In this document: positions 33,541 through 46,047 of the stretch, piece by piece
How positions within the stretch are numbered: position 1 is the first letter of the stretch
Layout of the letters: each line of letters begins with the position of its first letter
Position numbers and translations under genes: made by a program
Notes under the pieces: model-generated
The model's database searches: none
Seen by the model: only the letters and a program-made list of their open reading frames with translations
Told to the model about the DNA's origin: nothing
Source of the DNA: Gnetum montanum
Lineage: Eukaryota; Streptophyta; Gnetopsida; Gnetales; Gnetaceae
Direction: 5' to 3'
NCBI GenBank assembly: GCA_015680685.1
Contig: MNCI01016273.1
Coordinates: 1,852,273-1,916,272, forward strand
DNA: 64,000 nt

Positions 33541-34930
33541 ATGTGGCAAGTACCTCATATGACGGTGATGTTCTATACAGTGAGGCAACTATTGTTGAAG
33601 ATAGACAGAAGCTTAGTGATGCTTGGATCTTGGATTTAGGAGCAACATGGCACATGACCTTTTAGAGAGAATGGATTTATCACTACAAACCAATCTTAGA
33701 AGGATCTATGTACATGGGAAATGATCATGCTTTGAAAATTAATAGTAGTGGTACTGTCAAGGTAAAGATGTATGATGGTACTATTTTCACCATACAAGAG
33801 GTACGACATGTGGAGGGCCTAAAGAAAAATCTATTGTCTTTAGGACAACTAGATGATGTTGGGTGCAAAAATCATATAGAGAATGGGATCTTGAATATTA
33901 CCAAAGGTGCACTTGTGGTAATGAAGGTAGAAAAGGTTGCTGCAAATTTGTACATGCTTCTAGGGAACACACATCAAGTGTGAGAGTCTTCTGTTCCATC
34001 AACTAGTTCGGAAGAAGAATCAATGATGTTGTGGCATCAAAAGCTTGGTCATATGTCAAAACAAGGTTTTAAGATTCTATATAAATAGAGACTACTTTCT
34101 AGGCTTAATTTGGTATGTTTACCATTTTTTGAGCATTATGTTACTAGTAAGCAACATAGATTAAAGTTCAACACATCAAAAGCTAAGAGTAGAGACATCT
34201 TGGACTTGATGCACACTAATATTTGGCAAGCACCATTTACTTTCCTATGTGGAGCAAGATACTTTGTATCTTTCATTGATGATTACTCTAGGAGATGTTG
34301 GATGTAACCAATCAAAAGAAAGGTAGATTTCTTTTCAATATTCAAAGCTTTTAAAGCACAGGTAGAACTTGAGTATGAACAAAGGATTAAGTGTCTTAGG
34401 ATGAATAATGGAGGAGAATATACAAGTGATGAATTTGATGCATTTTGTTAACAAGAAGGCATCAAGAGGAAATTCATATCAACACATACTCCTCAACAAA
34501 ATGGAGTGGTAGAACAAATGAATAGAACCTTGTTCGAAAAAACATGATCAATGTTGAGGGTTGCAAATCTAACCAAGTCATTTTGGGTAGAAGTAGTCAA
34601 TACTACCTACTATTTACTCAATTGGTCTCCATCAACTATGATTGATCTAAAAACACCAATGAAAATGTGGATTTGTAAGGCAACTATTTATTCTCATCTC
34701 CATACATTTCGAAGTTTTGTGTATGTGATGTACAATGACCAAGAAAGATCAAAGTTGGACCCAAAGTCTAAGAAATGTATCTTCATAGGGTATGTTGATG
34801 GAGTTAAGGGGTATCGCCTATGGGATTCCACTACCCACACGGCTATCATCAACAAAGATGTGATATTTGTAGAAGATAAAATGCAAGAGAAGGGAGATGA
34901 TAGCACTTCAAAGGAGAATTCAAGGACTAC
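33541..34930 (+). pseudogene. Copia protease and integrase, decayed
   Basis: The protease motif reads WILDLGATWHMT near 33622-33657 (usually DSGAT.H). The gag-pre-integrase block LWHQKLGHMSKQGF lies at about 34030-34072. In the integrase core, the first two catalytic Asp codons have become Asn: DLMHTNIW near 34205-34230 (usually HTD) and LRMNNGGEYTS near 34398-34430 (usually SDNGGEY). The Glu is kept in QQNGVVEQMNRT near 34495-34530. Stops lie at 34305, 34449 and 34545. Integration activity is lost. Confidence 0.87.
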
Positions 34931-36641
34931 TAGAATTTAGGTAGAAGATAAGACAAAAGTTGAAGATCTGGTTACTTCTGAAGCAACATCAATGTATGAA
35001 GAGAAAGAACTAGTCAAGTCTAAAGCTTATGATGTTCATTAGTCATCTTGAGCAAAAAGATCATCAACTTACCACTTAGATTATGTTACTGAAAGAAACA
35101 TTGCATATTTCCTTTTAATGGAGGATGCAGAGCCCTCAACTTTACATGAGGCTCTCAAAAGTCCAAATGTGTCTTTGTGGATGGTAGCAATGGACGAGGA
35201 GATTGAAGCTTTACACAAAAACAAGACATGGGATCTTATTACACTACCACAAGGAATGAAGGCTATTGGAAACAAATGGGTATATAAGATCAAACGTGAT
35301 AGTAACAATCAAGTGGAGTGATATCATGCAAGATTGGTGGTAAAGGGGTATGCTCAAAAAGAAGGAATTGACTTCAACTAGATATTTTCTAATATGGTTA
35401 GCCTTACAATAGTCAAAGTAGTCCTAGCAATGTGTGCTATGTTTGACCTACATCTAGAAGAACTAGATGTGAAAACTTCTTTTCTTGAAAAAGAGATTTA
35501 CATGCTCCAACTAGAAGGTTTTGTAGAAGAAGGCAAAGAGAACTTGGTTTGCAGGTTGAACAAATCTCAGTATGGTCTCAAACAAGAACCAAGGTGTTGG
35601 TACAAGAGATTTGACTCATATATCATGAGCCTTGGGTACAATAGACTCAATGCAGACCCTTGTACATATTTCAAGAGGTTTGATGAAGATTTCATTATTT
35701 TGCTATTTTATGTGGATGACATGTTGGTTGTAGGCCCCAACAAAGAGAAAATCCAAGAAATGAAGGCATAGTTGGCTAGGGAATTAGATATGAAAGACTT
35801 GGGACCAGCAAACAAGATTCTAGGGATGCAAATTCACTAAGATAGAAATAACAAGAAGATTTTTCTTTCTCATAAAAACTACTTGGGTAAGATCTTGTGA
35901 CATTTCAACATGCAAGACTATAAGCCAATTTCTACTCCACTTCCTGTTAATTTCAAATTATCCTCTAACATGTGTCCTAGCAATAAAGTAGAGAGGAATG
36001 AGATGTCTTGAGTATCGTATGCATTAGCACTAGGAAGCTTAATGTTTTCTATAATTTGTATAAGAACAGACATTGCACAAGTAGTGGGAGTGGTCAATTA
36101 GTACATGGTAAATCCTAGACAAGAGCATTGGAGTACTATTAAGAGAATCTTGAGATACATTAAGGGTACCTTAGATGTTGCATTATGTTATGGAGGATAA
36201 GAATTTACTATTAAAGGTTATGTGGATTTAGATTTTGTAGGTGATCCAAATAAAAGGAAATATACTATAGGCTATGTGTTTACACTTGCAAGAGGAGTTA
36301 TAAGTTGGGTATCAAGATTCCAAATAGTAGTAGCATTATCTACAATAGAAGCAAAATACATGGCAACTACACAAGCTTACAAGGAAGCAATTTGGATTCA
36401 AGGGTTATTAGAGGAGCTTGGACATAAATAAGTGAAGATTCCTTTGTTTTTTGATAGTCAGAGCACCTTGCATATTACAAGGAATCCAGCATTTCATTCA
36501 AGGACAAAACACATAGGAGTACAATTTCACTTTGTTCAGAACATAGTAGAAGATGGAAGTGTGGATATGCAGAACATACACAACAAGGATAATTTTGCAG
36601 ATGTTCTAATCAAGCCAATCAACATGAACAAGTTTGACTAG
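34931..36641 (+). pseudogene. Copia RT and RNase H, decayed
   Basis: RT blocks are easy to follow: ALHKNKTWDLITLPQGMK, GNKWVYKIKRDSN, a stop in place of Arg before YHARLVVKGYAQKEGIDFN, FLEKEIYMLQLEGFV, CRLNKSQYGLKQEPRCWY, and catalytic FYVDDMLVVG at about 35703-35734. RNase H includes GYVDLDFVGDPNKRKYT near 36220-36270, ALSTIEAKYMA near 36330 and the C-terminal block TKHIGVQFHFVQNIV. The frame ends at 36641. At least eight nonsense codons are one transition from Gln, Arg or Trp codons. Confidence 0.9.
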
Positions 36642-36740
36642 AGTAGATCCTCATATGTCCTAGCAAAGGCATAAGCAACATAGAATTACAAGGTAGAAAG
36701 GATGGTGTGGAGATATGATTGATCCTCAATCAAATTCTCC

Positions 36741-36758
36741 AAGTGGGAGATTGTTGGT
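36741..36758 (+). repeat. Copia polypurine tract and first 7 bp of its 3' LTR
   Basis: AAGTGGGAGAT precedes TGTTGGT, the start of the 3' LTR (TGTTGGC in the 5' LTR). A3 inserted here after seven LTR bases; TTGGT is the left copy of A3's target duplication, with a C-to-T change. Confidence 0.9.
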
Positions 36759-37672
36759 TGATGAGAGCAGGTACTCTAGCTGGTTATTCTAATAATTAGA
36801 GGGTAGTTTTTCTCTAAAATTAGAGGGGTAGTTTCTCTAAAATTAGAGGGGAAATTTCTCTAAAATTAGAGTGGTAGTTTCTCTAATTATTATAGTAGTT
36901 GCTCCCAAGCCTATAAATACAATGCCCAGGTGCACAATTTGGGACTCTAGAAAAAGAATTCTTGGAAGGAAGTCTTTCAAGGGAAGTCTTTTAGAAGTAT
37001 TTTAGGAGTCAAGTAAGAGTACTTTTCCAAGTGCCCATAGTAGGAGGTCTAAGTGTGGATACATCTTTATTCGAGCATTGTGTACCTGAGCACACCTTGT
37101 GTACAGTAATAAAGACGAGCTCTTGGATTCTTCTTTACAGTACTTGAGATTTGTTTTCTTGCTCATTTCTTTTATTCTATTTTCTTCTACATTTATTTTA
37201 TTTTATTTTATTTTATTTTATGCACTTTACATTTATATTATTAGCACACATAGTACAATCACTTCAAGCATGCATCTAACACTTGGTAACCCAGTAATGA
37301 TTAGCGTTTGGTAATCCTAGTAGTGTTGCGCTAGTTCAAGATGTGTACGGCAAGTGAGAATGGATACTGGTGTTAGGATTAGTTAAATCCTAGTTAATCA
37401 ATAGTTAAGTTAAATTATTCACTTATTTATCTCTCTTTCTCCTCCCTTATAGCAGTAGGACATAAAAACATAAAATTCATAAAAATCATATGCCTCAAAC
37501 TTACTTAACCATACGATCATGACATACAAGTAAGTTTGGGAAGACAACAATCAACCAACCCATCCTTTTTCCACAAAGGTGTAGAGGCACTTAGTCCTTG
37601 GAATTCAACTAGATTGTGTGTGAAATTCTTGTATTCATATAGTTGAGCATAGGGGTACCTCGTCGCTCATCA
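36759..37672 (+). repeat. 5' LTR of A3
   Basis: 914 bp, TGATGAGAGC to GCTCATCA. U3 has tandem units of about 22 bp (TTTCTCTAAAATTAGAGGGG and variants) at about 36805-36890. The TATA element CCTATAAATACAATG lies near 36910. R contains TTATTTTATTTTA runs and a GTACAGTAATAAAGA polyadenylation-like region near 37100. Confidence 0.93.
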
Positions 37673-37673
37673 T

Positions 37674-37690
37674 TGGCATTGTTGCTGGGG
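37674..37690 (+). other. Primer-binding site of A3 (tRNA-Asp type)
   Basis: TGGCATTGTTGCTGGGG follows the LTR after one base; it is the tRNA-Asp complement TGGCGCCGTTGCCGGGG with three or four C-to-T/G-to-A type changes. Confidence 0.85.
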
Positions 37691-37808
37691 ACTTAGCTGT
37701 TTGTGCACTAACTAGAACATAGGAAATCATTCACATCATTGGAACAAATCCTTAGGGTTGATTGAGGAAATAATAAACAAGAGTACATTACACACTGAAT
37801 AGACAAAT

Positions 37809-40170
37809 ATGTTTCCTTCTTCGTATGAAAATGCCTCACCGCCTATGTCTAAAACAGAAAATAATCGATGACGTAATACACATGATGTTGATATGGCAAT
37901 TCCTCAACAAGTTTGAGTAGTATATATTCATCCTGATGAGTATATACCAAATTTCACCTTTATCCTCCATCAAGAGGAACAACTATGTTGATGAGACATA
38001 GAAGGTAACATAGTGTTACCTCCCGATCGTTCAGTCTTAAGCATGCTTCTTCATGCTCTCACATGAATTGGCATGCCACACTTACATGCAGAATACGTTG
38101 TGCAAGACCATAACTCAAGAGAATACCATCCCACAAAGGCACAACATCAAAGGGACTTGCAATAGGAGAGACATCATAAGACTTTGAAGGGTAAGTGATC
38201 CCAGTCCCACATGTCTTAAGTAAAAGTGAGGATGGTGAACCTACCTTAGGTAGTCATCCACATAATGATGTTCCTCCCCTTGACTTTAGCCAATGGGTTG
38301 TGTATCAGAACCTTCATTCCACTATACATAACCCAATTTCTAATACCCATGGGCACAAAGGATTCAAAAAAGGAACACAAACTCATGAGATAGATGGACA
38401 TTCTGATCACAATCACAATCAGGGCCAAGATCGTAGAAGAGAAGGTAGCAGACATCATCATGGTGATGGTTCTCCTTCTTCTTCACCTTCATCCTCTCCT
38501 TCAATATCTGTACATGATCATAAAGAAAGATACCATGGGGATGAAGGTTGGCAAAGTGGAAGTCATAGATGAAACAACTAGGAAAGGGGACAAGGGAATT
38601 CTAGAGAGTCATGACAAAGAAGAAGGGAGAGTATGGAACAACGTAGGCATTATAGACGTCATGGATGAAATGATCACGATGAACCCTTACATGTTACTCG
38701 AAGTATGTTGGACATAACTGAGGCTATTAGAATTTCAACAAGGCACTAGAAAAATAGTTGGATCAAGAGATTAGATGTGAAAAATATCCCACAATTTAAA
38801 GGGGGATACAACACTAATCCTCATAATCATTTACAAGCATTCCATGATGTGTGTGCCTTACAAAACATAGAGAATGAATGGAAAAAATGTAAGTTCTTCC
38901 CATGGACACTAGTTAAAGAAGCAGAAAGTTGGTATCAGTCGTTAGAATGAGAATCTATTCATAGATGGAGTAGTATGTTAGAATTATTCAACGATAAGTA
39001 TCAAATGTACTCTCGAGTGTCTAACTTGCGAAAGCAAATCCAAGGCTGAAAACAAGGAGGACATGAATCCTTGGATGCTTCCATGGATCAATACTATGCA
39101 CTGTTACATCATTTTCCTGGCCATGGTTATTCACAAAGGGATCAACTACACCATCTCGTGGATGGGCTTAGGCATGAAACGAGAAGAACCCTTGGGACTT
39201 ATGCCGAAGGAAGGTTATCCGAGGTTAGGTTCCATCAAATTCAAAGACTATTGGAGAAAGTTGCTAAGGAAGAAGGTGAGCTACGAAAGAGAGAAAATGT
39301 AGAAGAGTATAACTGAGATCCTTTCCTTCGGAAGAGGGGAGTAATATTTTGTAAGGATGAAGAAGAGTCACCACTCGAAAAGATGGTGAATAGGAAAAAT
39401 TTACCTATCCAAAAGATGACATCAGAAGTTTTGGCAAAGGTAGATCAAATGTGGGATTCCCTAGACAATATACTTCAAACTATTCTTAAAATAGTAGAGG
39501 AGTCTATAGAGCAAGGTAGTAAGAAAAAAAAAAGAGAGAACCTGAACATGCACATAGCAAGGGTAAGGAAAAGTTGCCATCATTGAAGAGGTTAAAAATT
39601 CAAAAATATACAATGATAGTGGATGTGAGATATGTCAATATGACCATCCTAAGGGATGTTTCCATATAATCTTACATCTGTAGGAGTCCAAGGTGTATGC
39701 ACTCAACCCATGATTAAACAAAAGACAAACACCCCAAAGGTTACCTTATCCTCAAGGTAACCCAAGATAGTTCCACAAACCCTTAATGTATTATCCAAGT
39801 GGAACTCCACCACAACTTATTAAGTAATATGAATAGTGGAAACACCCACAATCATGGGGAATGCCACTACCAAGGCAACAATATCCTTACTAGCAACTTG
39901 ACCTGTATGGATATTTCATGCAAAAACCAATCTCCCCACGTGACTCTACTAGTCACATCACTCCTCAACCTCACTACCAAGCCCATGAGTATTATGGGAC
40001 TCCCTATTCTAGAGGTGATATTCCACAAGCATATCATCCTTCTCATCTGGCTGCATCTCTTCCACCAATAGCTCCACTACCACCTACTCATGATACAAGG
40101 TGAAATCCCTACCTAGTTTTAGCAACGTAACGCCATGAGGGTTGTTAAATCTCAACCTATAGTTGGTTCC
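37809..40170 (+). pseudogene. A3 gag, decayed
   Basis: Begins MFPSSYENASPPMSKTENNR at 37809, then a stop; the same N-terminus is seen in A4. Capsid blocks: NIPQFKGGYNTNPHNHLQAF near 38783-38842, WYQSLE-ESIHRWSSMLELF near 38930-38990, and the open stretch 39071-39316 (DQYYALLHHFPGHGYSQRDQ, LRHETRRTLGTYAEGRL). The cluster CEICQYDHPKGC lies at 39626-39661. A Pro-rich tail follows in several frames. Many stops. Confidence 0.83.
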
Positions 40171-40389
40171 AACAACCAAATGAAGAAAAGACCTTTCTTT
40201 AAAACCAACAGTCCAACCAAACCCTTGTAATCACAAGCGGCTAATTCCTTAGATGCCTTAGTATCAATCAAAACTTCAGAGTCCCCTTTACCTCAATCAC
40301 CACATTCAACACATACGGTCATGCTAATACATGTCATCACCGATTGGTTCAAATTTGGCCACCTTCCTAGGAAATTATTTAATCCTATG

Positions 40390-40765
40390 AGTCCTCTGAT
40401 ATACTTACAAATCGCTGGAAATGCACTGTGAAAGGCTCTTTTGGATTCAGGTTCCAATGTCAACTTGATTTCTCAAGAAATGTACAAGGCCCAAAACTTG
40501 TCTCCATTAAAAAAGAACAACATCTATCTAGAGTTGGCTGACCAATCCATCATTGTCCCATTAGGGCTGGTGGAAGACATTATTATCACTATTTGTGGAT
40601 GGTCGTACCCAGTTGACTTCCTAGTGATTCAGGTAAACAATGGTAGGGGGGACTTCCCAATCATAATGGGAAGAGCATGGCTAAGTACCATTGACGCATG
40701 CTTAGGAATTTGTGATCTTTCCCTAGAAAGATCAAAGGAAAATACATTCAAAAAAGATTGAGAAG
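40390..40765 (+). pseudogene. A3 aspartic protease, mostly open
   Basis: A 106-codon open stretch (40441-40761) preceded by LL: LLDSGSNVNLISQEMYKAQN keeps the catalytic Asp-Ser-Gly, unlike A1 and A4 (DLG) and A2. LVEDIIITICGWSYPVDFLV and GDFPIIMGRAWLSTIDACLG follow. It is the best protease of the four Athila copies. Confidence 0.87.
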
Positions 40766-40979
40766 AAGAAAGTTCCGTGCATCACATACAGTGACATAGG
40801 ATGTAATTGTGTGCAGAGGTCATGGTTTTTGCAAAGTTTAACATTGCCTACATGTATGTATGTATGCAGCCACACGATAGGAAGGCACCCAGTGGTTGAT
40901 AGCTGACCAAGAAAGCAGTTTGCTCATACGCATTGAACCAACTAAGGGTTTGACTTGCACTTACATCGATAGCATAGAC

Positions 40980-42016
40980 CCATTAGAGTAAGTCGACCAC
41001 CAACTTCCAAGTCTTAACCTTGAAAATGTCAACTGGGGGAAGTTGGGAATCCTTGAGAAATTTAAGCAGGAGCCCCTCCAGCTAAAACCATTACCCACTG
41101 GTATGAAATACATGTTCCTTAAAAATAGAAAACTTGTAATTATTAATGCTAAGTTTGCTCCTCAACAGAAAGAAGAACTACTGAAGGTAATAAATAAATG
41201 GTTATAAACCTTCATTTGGTCATATTATGAATTAACTAGAATAGATCCTAGGATATGCCAACATAGGATTTACACTATCCCCTCCATGAAGCCTCTAAGA
41301 CAACTGCAGAGACGTTTGAACCCAAAGCTGAAGTAAGTAGTCACAGAAGAAATTAAATAGCTTCTCAAGGCTAAGTTCATATACCCCATTGCTGATAGTG
41401 AATGGGTTAGCCCCTTAGTTATTGTGCCTAAAAAGGGAGATAAATGGAGGATGTGCATAGATTTCTGGCTACTAAATATGGCAACATTCAAAGATCACCT
41501 TCCATTTCCATTTGTTGACCAAGTCTTAGAGACCATCATAGGGCATCGCTACTATAGTTTTTTGGATGGATATAACGGACATAACCAAATACAAATAACC
41601 CTAGAAGACCAAGCCAAGACTATGTTCACCAGTCCTTGGGGAACATTTGCATACAAACAGATGTCGTTTGGCTTATGCAATGCCCCTGCAACATTTTAAC
41701 GACTAGTTATAAGCATCTTCCAACAACAGATAGGAAATGGTGTGGAGGTCTTTATGGATGACTTTTCCACTTATGGAGCAAACTTTGATCAAGCCTTGGA
41801 CTAGTTGGAGTAAGTGTTAAAAAGATGTGTAGAAACCAATTTGAGGCTCAACTAGCAGAAAATCCATTTGATGGTCCAAGAAGGCGTAGTACTTGGGCAT
41901 AAAATCTCACACACAGGAATAGAGGTAGATCCCAAGAAAATCAAAATTATCCAAGGAATTACCCATCAACAAAAAACTATCAAAGATATTCCATCATTCC
42001 TTGGACATACTGGCTA
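40980..42016 (+). pseudogene. A3 reverse transcriptase, decayed
   Basis: The linker (KLVIINAKFAPQQKEELLKV) leads into RT. KAKFIYPIADSEWVSPLVIV and KKGDKWRMCIDFWLLN (41430-41480), FPFVDQVLETI, YYSFLDGYNGHNQIQI, MSFGLCNAPATF then a stop at 41697, and the catalytic box VFMDDFSTY near 41750-41777. The thumb follows (VVLGHKISHTGIEVDPKKIK). It ends abruptly at the deletion junction near 42016. Stops near 41206, 41337, 41361 and 41697. Confidence 0.87.
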
Positions 42017-43996
42017 TGCTACCTCTCTTGGTGGAAAACCTTGCTCACTATTTTGGATCTCCTCCTTCCAACTTAGTCATGGAGGAGATGGCCACCTATG
42101 CTAACTATTCTAGGCCCTTGGTTCTTTTTGAATTTTTGTTTTACATATTTTTTATTTTACACATTCTTTCAACTTTCCTTATTTTTGTTTTACAGCATCG
42201 TTCATGTTTTTACTATTTCTTTGTTTACTTGATTTACTTTTATTTGTCATCTAATAAGTGCTCATGATGGTGGATTGAATTATATCATATTAATTGCTAA
42301 TGTTTGATTTTTACCTTTGAATTATGATGTTCATATTAAGGTATGGTTCTTTTGGTAAAACAAACAATGATTCCACACCGTTCACTCATCCATATAACTC
42401 TATGGTCTCCTTTGGCTTGGAACCATACAGTCCCCTTTTTCTAAGTAAACTTGTTAATCAATTGGTGGCTGGGTACTTTTCAAACCAAGGAAAGTCTCAA
42501 AGGATGAAAAGGGTGTGACTTCAAGGGGATTCAATGCATTTGTGCTCACCATTCTCTTGGGTGCTTAGATGTTTTTTCTTAGGTTTTTAGCCATTCTGAC
42601 ATTGTTCAAAAATCAGGAAGCTAAGTGAATAAAAATAAGTCTTCACATGATGTGGTTCTCACACAAAAAAAATAAATAATAAATAATAAATAAATAATAA
42701 ATAAAAAAATAGTGAGAATTCAAAGCACACCCCTTAGACATAATAAAGCAATATGGCCTAAAAGCACTAGTTATGGAACTGGAAATACATGTTGCCCATG
42801 CCTAAAGGTTCCCTCTAACTAAGGCCCTTTCTTGCTTCCTACTTCTCCATCTTACTCTCCTTGGAATGGTGGTGACTCTTTGTAGAAGCATTCTTGTTGC
42901 TTCAAGTGGATGGATTAGTCAAGTGTGTTGATGTGAGGTCACTAGATGTGGTTTGTTTGAGTTTGGATTTGGGATGAGTTCTACTTAGTCACATTAACCA
43001 TAAAATACCTAATTGGCTTTACACAACCTTTGGGATTCCATTCCATTCTCTCCTCTCCATATTTCTTCCAATTTTCCACCTCATTGCCAATTTTATCATT
43101 AGTTCATTCTAGGTTGATGCACTATTTTTCTTTGGTGAATTCTTGTGGATACGTTTTCAACTCTTGCTTCCAAATGACATTCCTAGAGCCTATGGACTCT
43201 CTGGTTTGTTGGTTTGTTAGTCCATAAAAGGCATGATCCTACCTTGGGAAGGACCCACTAGCATTCCTTTTTGGTGTAGTTGTTAACCTATTTTCTTAAA
43301 CATTTCCTATAATCAATCATCTCCTATTTCATCCCCATCCATGACATCCATTTTATTGACATTGTCATTGTTATTTTTTCCCATCTTTCTTGTTCCTCAT
43401 ATTTTTCCATATTATAGCTAGCAGAGGTTCACTCTTAGTCATTGGAGCCCTAACACAAATTTTTCAATTTTCTTCATTTTACTATTCACCTAACCCCTAC
43501 ACCTTGGGTAGTCACCTATGATAAATCTTCAAACTAGTTTTTTCCATAACCACAACTCAGCCAATGCGCTTCATATCGAGGCAAGGTATCAACTACATTG
43601 TGGTTTATCTATCCTAGCTCATTTGTGATTGTGTTGTGTGTGCAGATGGTAATCATACAAACAATGTACTAGGCTTGGAGAAAGCACTTAGGATGGATTG
43701 GAACTAGAGTGTTCACGAAAGGAGAAAATCTAGTGGTGTGGCTATGGATGAATAATGAAAGGTGCAATCTTAGCATTGGTGGAAACATGCTTCATTTTCT
43801 TTATCTCTCTTTCTCTACAAGCTGCCAAATAAAGGCTTGGATGTCATTTATGTAGTAATATGCTTATTGATCCTCACTAGGCACGTTAAGTCTGCCATGC
43901 CTTTCTACCATCAATTGTCAATTAGTCAATAATCCCATACCTTCCCAATATTTTGTAAGAAACTCGAGGATGAGTTTTCATTTAGTCATGGGGGTA
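42017..43996 (+). other. A3 3' non-coding tract with polypurine tract
   Basis: Shared with A1 and A4. Short frames only (e.g. 42324-42518, 43030-43227), not kept between copies. AT-rich simple sequence (AATAAATAAT) lies at 42665-42705. The polypurine tract CATGGGGGTA is at 43987-43996. Confidence 0.75.
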
Positions 43997-44922
43997 TGAT
44001 GAGAGCGGTTACTCTAGCGGGTTATTCTAAAATTAGAGTCGCAGTTTTTCTCTAAAATTAGAGTGGTAATTTCTCTAAAATTAGAGGGGCAGTTTATCTA
44101 AAATTAGAGTGGTAGTTTCTCTAAAATTAGAATGGTAGTTTTTCTAATTATTAGAGTAGTTGCTCCCAAGCCTATCAATACAGTGCTTCAGCGCATAATT
44201 TGGGACTCTAAAAAAAAAGTCTTGGAAGGAAGACTTTCAAGGGAAGTCTTTTAGCAGTCTTTTAGGAGTCAAGTTAGAGTATTTTCCAAGTGCCCGCAGT
44301 AGAAGGTCTAAGTGTGGATAGATCTTTATTCGAGCATTGTGTACTTGAGCACTCCTTGTGTACAGCAATAAAGATGAGCTCTTGGATTCATCCTTGTAGC
44401 ACTTGAGATTTGTTTTCTTGCTCATTTATTTTATTCTATTTTCTTCTACATTTATTTTATTTTATTTTATGCACTTTATATTTCTATTATTAGCACACAT
44501 AATACGATCACTTCAAGCATGCATCTAACACTTGGTAACCTAGTAACGATTAGCATTTGGTAATCCCAGTAGTGTTGCACTAGTTTAGGATGTGTACAAC
44601 AAGTGAGAATGGATATTAGTGTTAGGATTAGTTAAAGCCTAGTTAATCAGTAGTTAAGTTAAACTAGGCACTTAGTTATCTCTTTGTTTCCTCCCTTATT
44701 AGTAGCAGGACATAAAAACATAAAAGCTATAAAAATCATATGCCTCAAACTTACTTAACCATACAATCGTGACATATAAGTAAGTTTGGGAACATAATGA
44801 TTAACCAACTCATCCTTGTTTCACAAAGGTGCATAGGTACTTAGTCCTTAGAATTCGACTGGATTGTGCATGAAACGCTTGTATTCATATGGTTGAGCAT
44901 AGGGGTACCTCGTCACTCATCA
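43997..44922 (+). repeat. 3' LTR of A3
   Basis: 926 bp, TGATGAGAGC to ACTCATCA. It has one or two more of the 22-bp U3 units than the 5' LTR. Differences from the 5' LTR are scattered, roughly one base in ten by eye, so the insertion is not recent. Confidence 0.93.
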
Positions 44923-44927
44923 TTGGC

Positions 44928-45314
44928 CATAGTTATCATGATAAATTTAGGCCATGACTAATATAATAAATGTAGGCTATGGTTATTAAAATAGTGGGTA
45001 GTTCATTACTTATTTAAAGGCCCCTTGACTAATATAAAAGGGACCTCCCTCACCTCAATTCAGATCCATCACATATATCCCCTTTCCATCCCACTCTTAC
45101 ATTTTTCTCCTATTGCATGAGAGAGAGGCTTCTTCTTGTTCTCTCCTTCTGATGAAAAGAGAAGGTTGTTATCCCCATTTTTGATAATAAGATCCTTCTA
45201 CATTTGCCTGTGGTTTTTTTCTTTTTCACTTTGTGATTTTTCCACGTAAAAGATTCATGTTCATTACTCTTTATTTTCATCTCATTTCATATTTTGCTGC
45301 CAAATCTGCTAACA
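44928..45314 (+). repeat. Remainder of copia 3' LTR
   Basis: Continues the copia LTR after A3: CATAGTTATCATGATAAAT to GCTAACA, colinear with 32326-32709. The target duplication TTGAT follows at 45315. Confidence 0.92.
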
Positions 45315-46047
45315 TTGATGGCTTTCCTATTGAATTTTTTAGAAAGCATTAGGACATCATTGGAGATTATATTTATCATGTTTTCTAAGAATCCATTATA
45401 AAATTTTCTCTTGGTAAAAATATTAATAAATCTGTAATTTATTTTCTCCTAAGAATAAATATATCTTCAATATATATGTAATTGGAGGCCTATTACTCCT
45501 CTTAATAATACTTATAAAATTTAGCTAAATGCATGGCTTGCCAAATTTAGCTAAATTGAAGATATCATCAAACCTAAGGAAATTAGTTTTGTTAAAGATA
45601 GAAATATCTTAAATATGTTATTACAACTTGAAAGGGAATATAGTAGGCTTCTAATACTAACTAAGAAATTCATTTATTTAAATTAGATTAAGTGAAATCT
45701 TATGATAATGTTGAATAAAATTTTATTATCTCTTGTCTCTATAAACTGGGATTTGGTGATTATTTTATTCGACTTATGTATACTTTGCTCACTAATGCTA
45801 TTGCTCAAGTTGCTACCAACTTTGGGTTAAGTCCTTCCCTTTATTTTCAATGGTCAATTTGTTAAGGTTGTCCTCTAGATCCTTCTCTTTTTATTATTAC
45901 AACAAATTTTCTTTCACATAATCTACATTATGATCTACAAATGAATTTCATTAAAGGAATTTCTATTGATAATCAAGGTATACAATTGCTGAACATGTAC
46001 TTTGCAAATGATTATTTTTTTATGATCAACAATTCTTTATATCGTAT
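45315..46047 (+). pseudogene. LINE ORF2 copy b, part 2 (RT core)
   Basis: Continues the RT of the LINE cut at 32318: GFPIEFFRKH (45322-45351), then frames with stops, GFGDYFIRLMYTLLTNAIAQ near 45751-45810, GCPLDPSLFII near 45866-45898, and MYFANDYFFMINNSL near 45994-46038. The last is the catalytic box, usually FADD, with the first Asp changed to Asn. D2 cuts it at 46048 and the LINE resumes at 49614. Confidence 0.8.

Larger units (their letters stand above)
36759..44922 (+). mobile_element. Athila element A3 inserted in the copia 3' LTR
   Basis: An 8164-bp Athila element with LTRs 36759-37672 and 43997-44922 and target duplication TTGGT/TTGGC (36754-36758, 44923-44927; one base changed). 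It has a tRNA-Asp-type primer-binding site, gag, protease, RT, 3' non-coding tract and polypurine tract. RNase H and integrase are absent: at about 42016 the sequence jumps from the RT end (PSFLGHTGY) to the tract after integrase, a loss of about 1.9 kb relative to A4. The junction shares the short word GGCTAT/TATGCTA. Confidence 0.93.
32319..45314 (+). mobile_element. Ty1/copia element, interrupted by A3
   Basis: The element lies in a LINE, with perfect 5-bp target duplications TTGAT (32314-32318, 45315-45319). Its 5' LTR is 32319-32709; its coding region 32775-36641; its 3' LTR is split into 36752-36758 and 44928-45314 by Athila element A3. Domain order (gag, protease, integrase, RT, RNase H) is that of copia elements, and the sequence looks like the Tork group. 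Without A3 it is about 4.8 kb, full length. The single long frame has more than fifteen nonsense codons. Confidence 0.94.

Noticed and set aside
42017-43996. Possible env-like gene in Athila A3/A4
   Set aside because: Athila elements can carry one here, but the open frames are short, differ between A1, A3 and A4, and show no signal peptide or conserved membrane domain.
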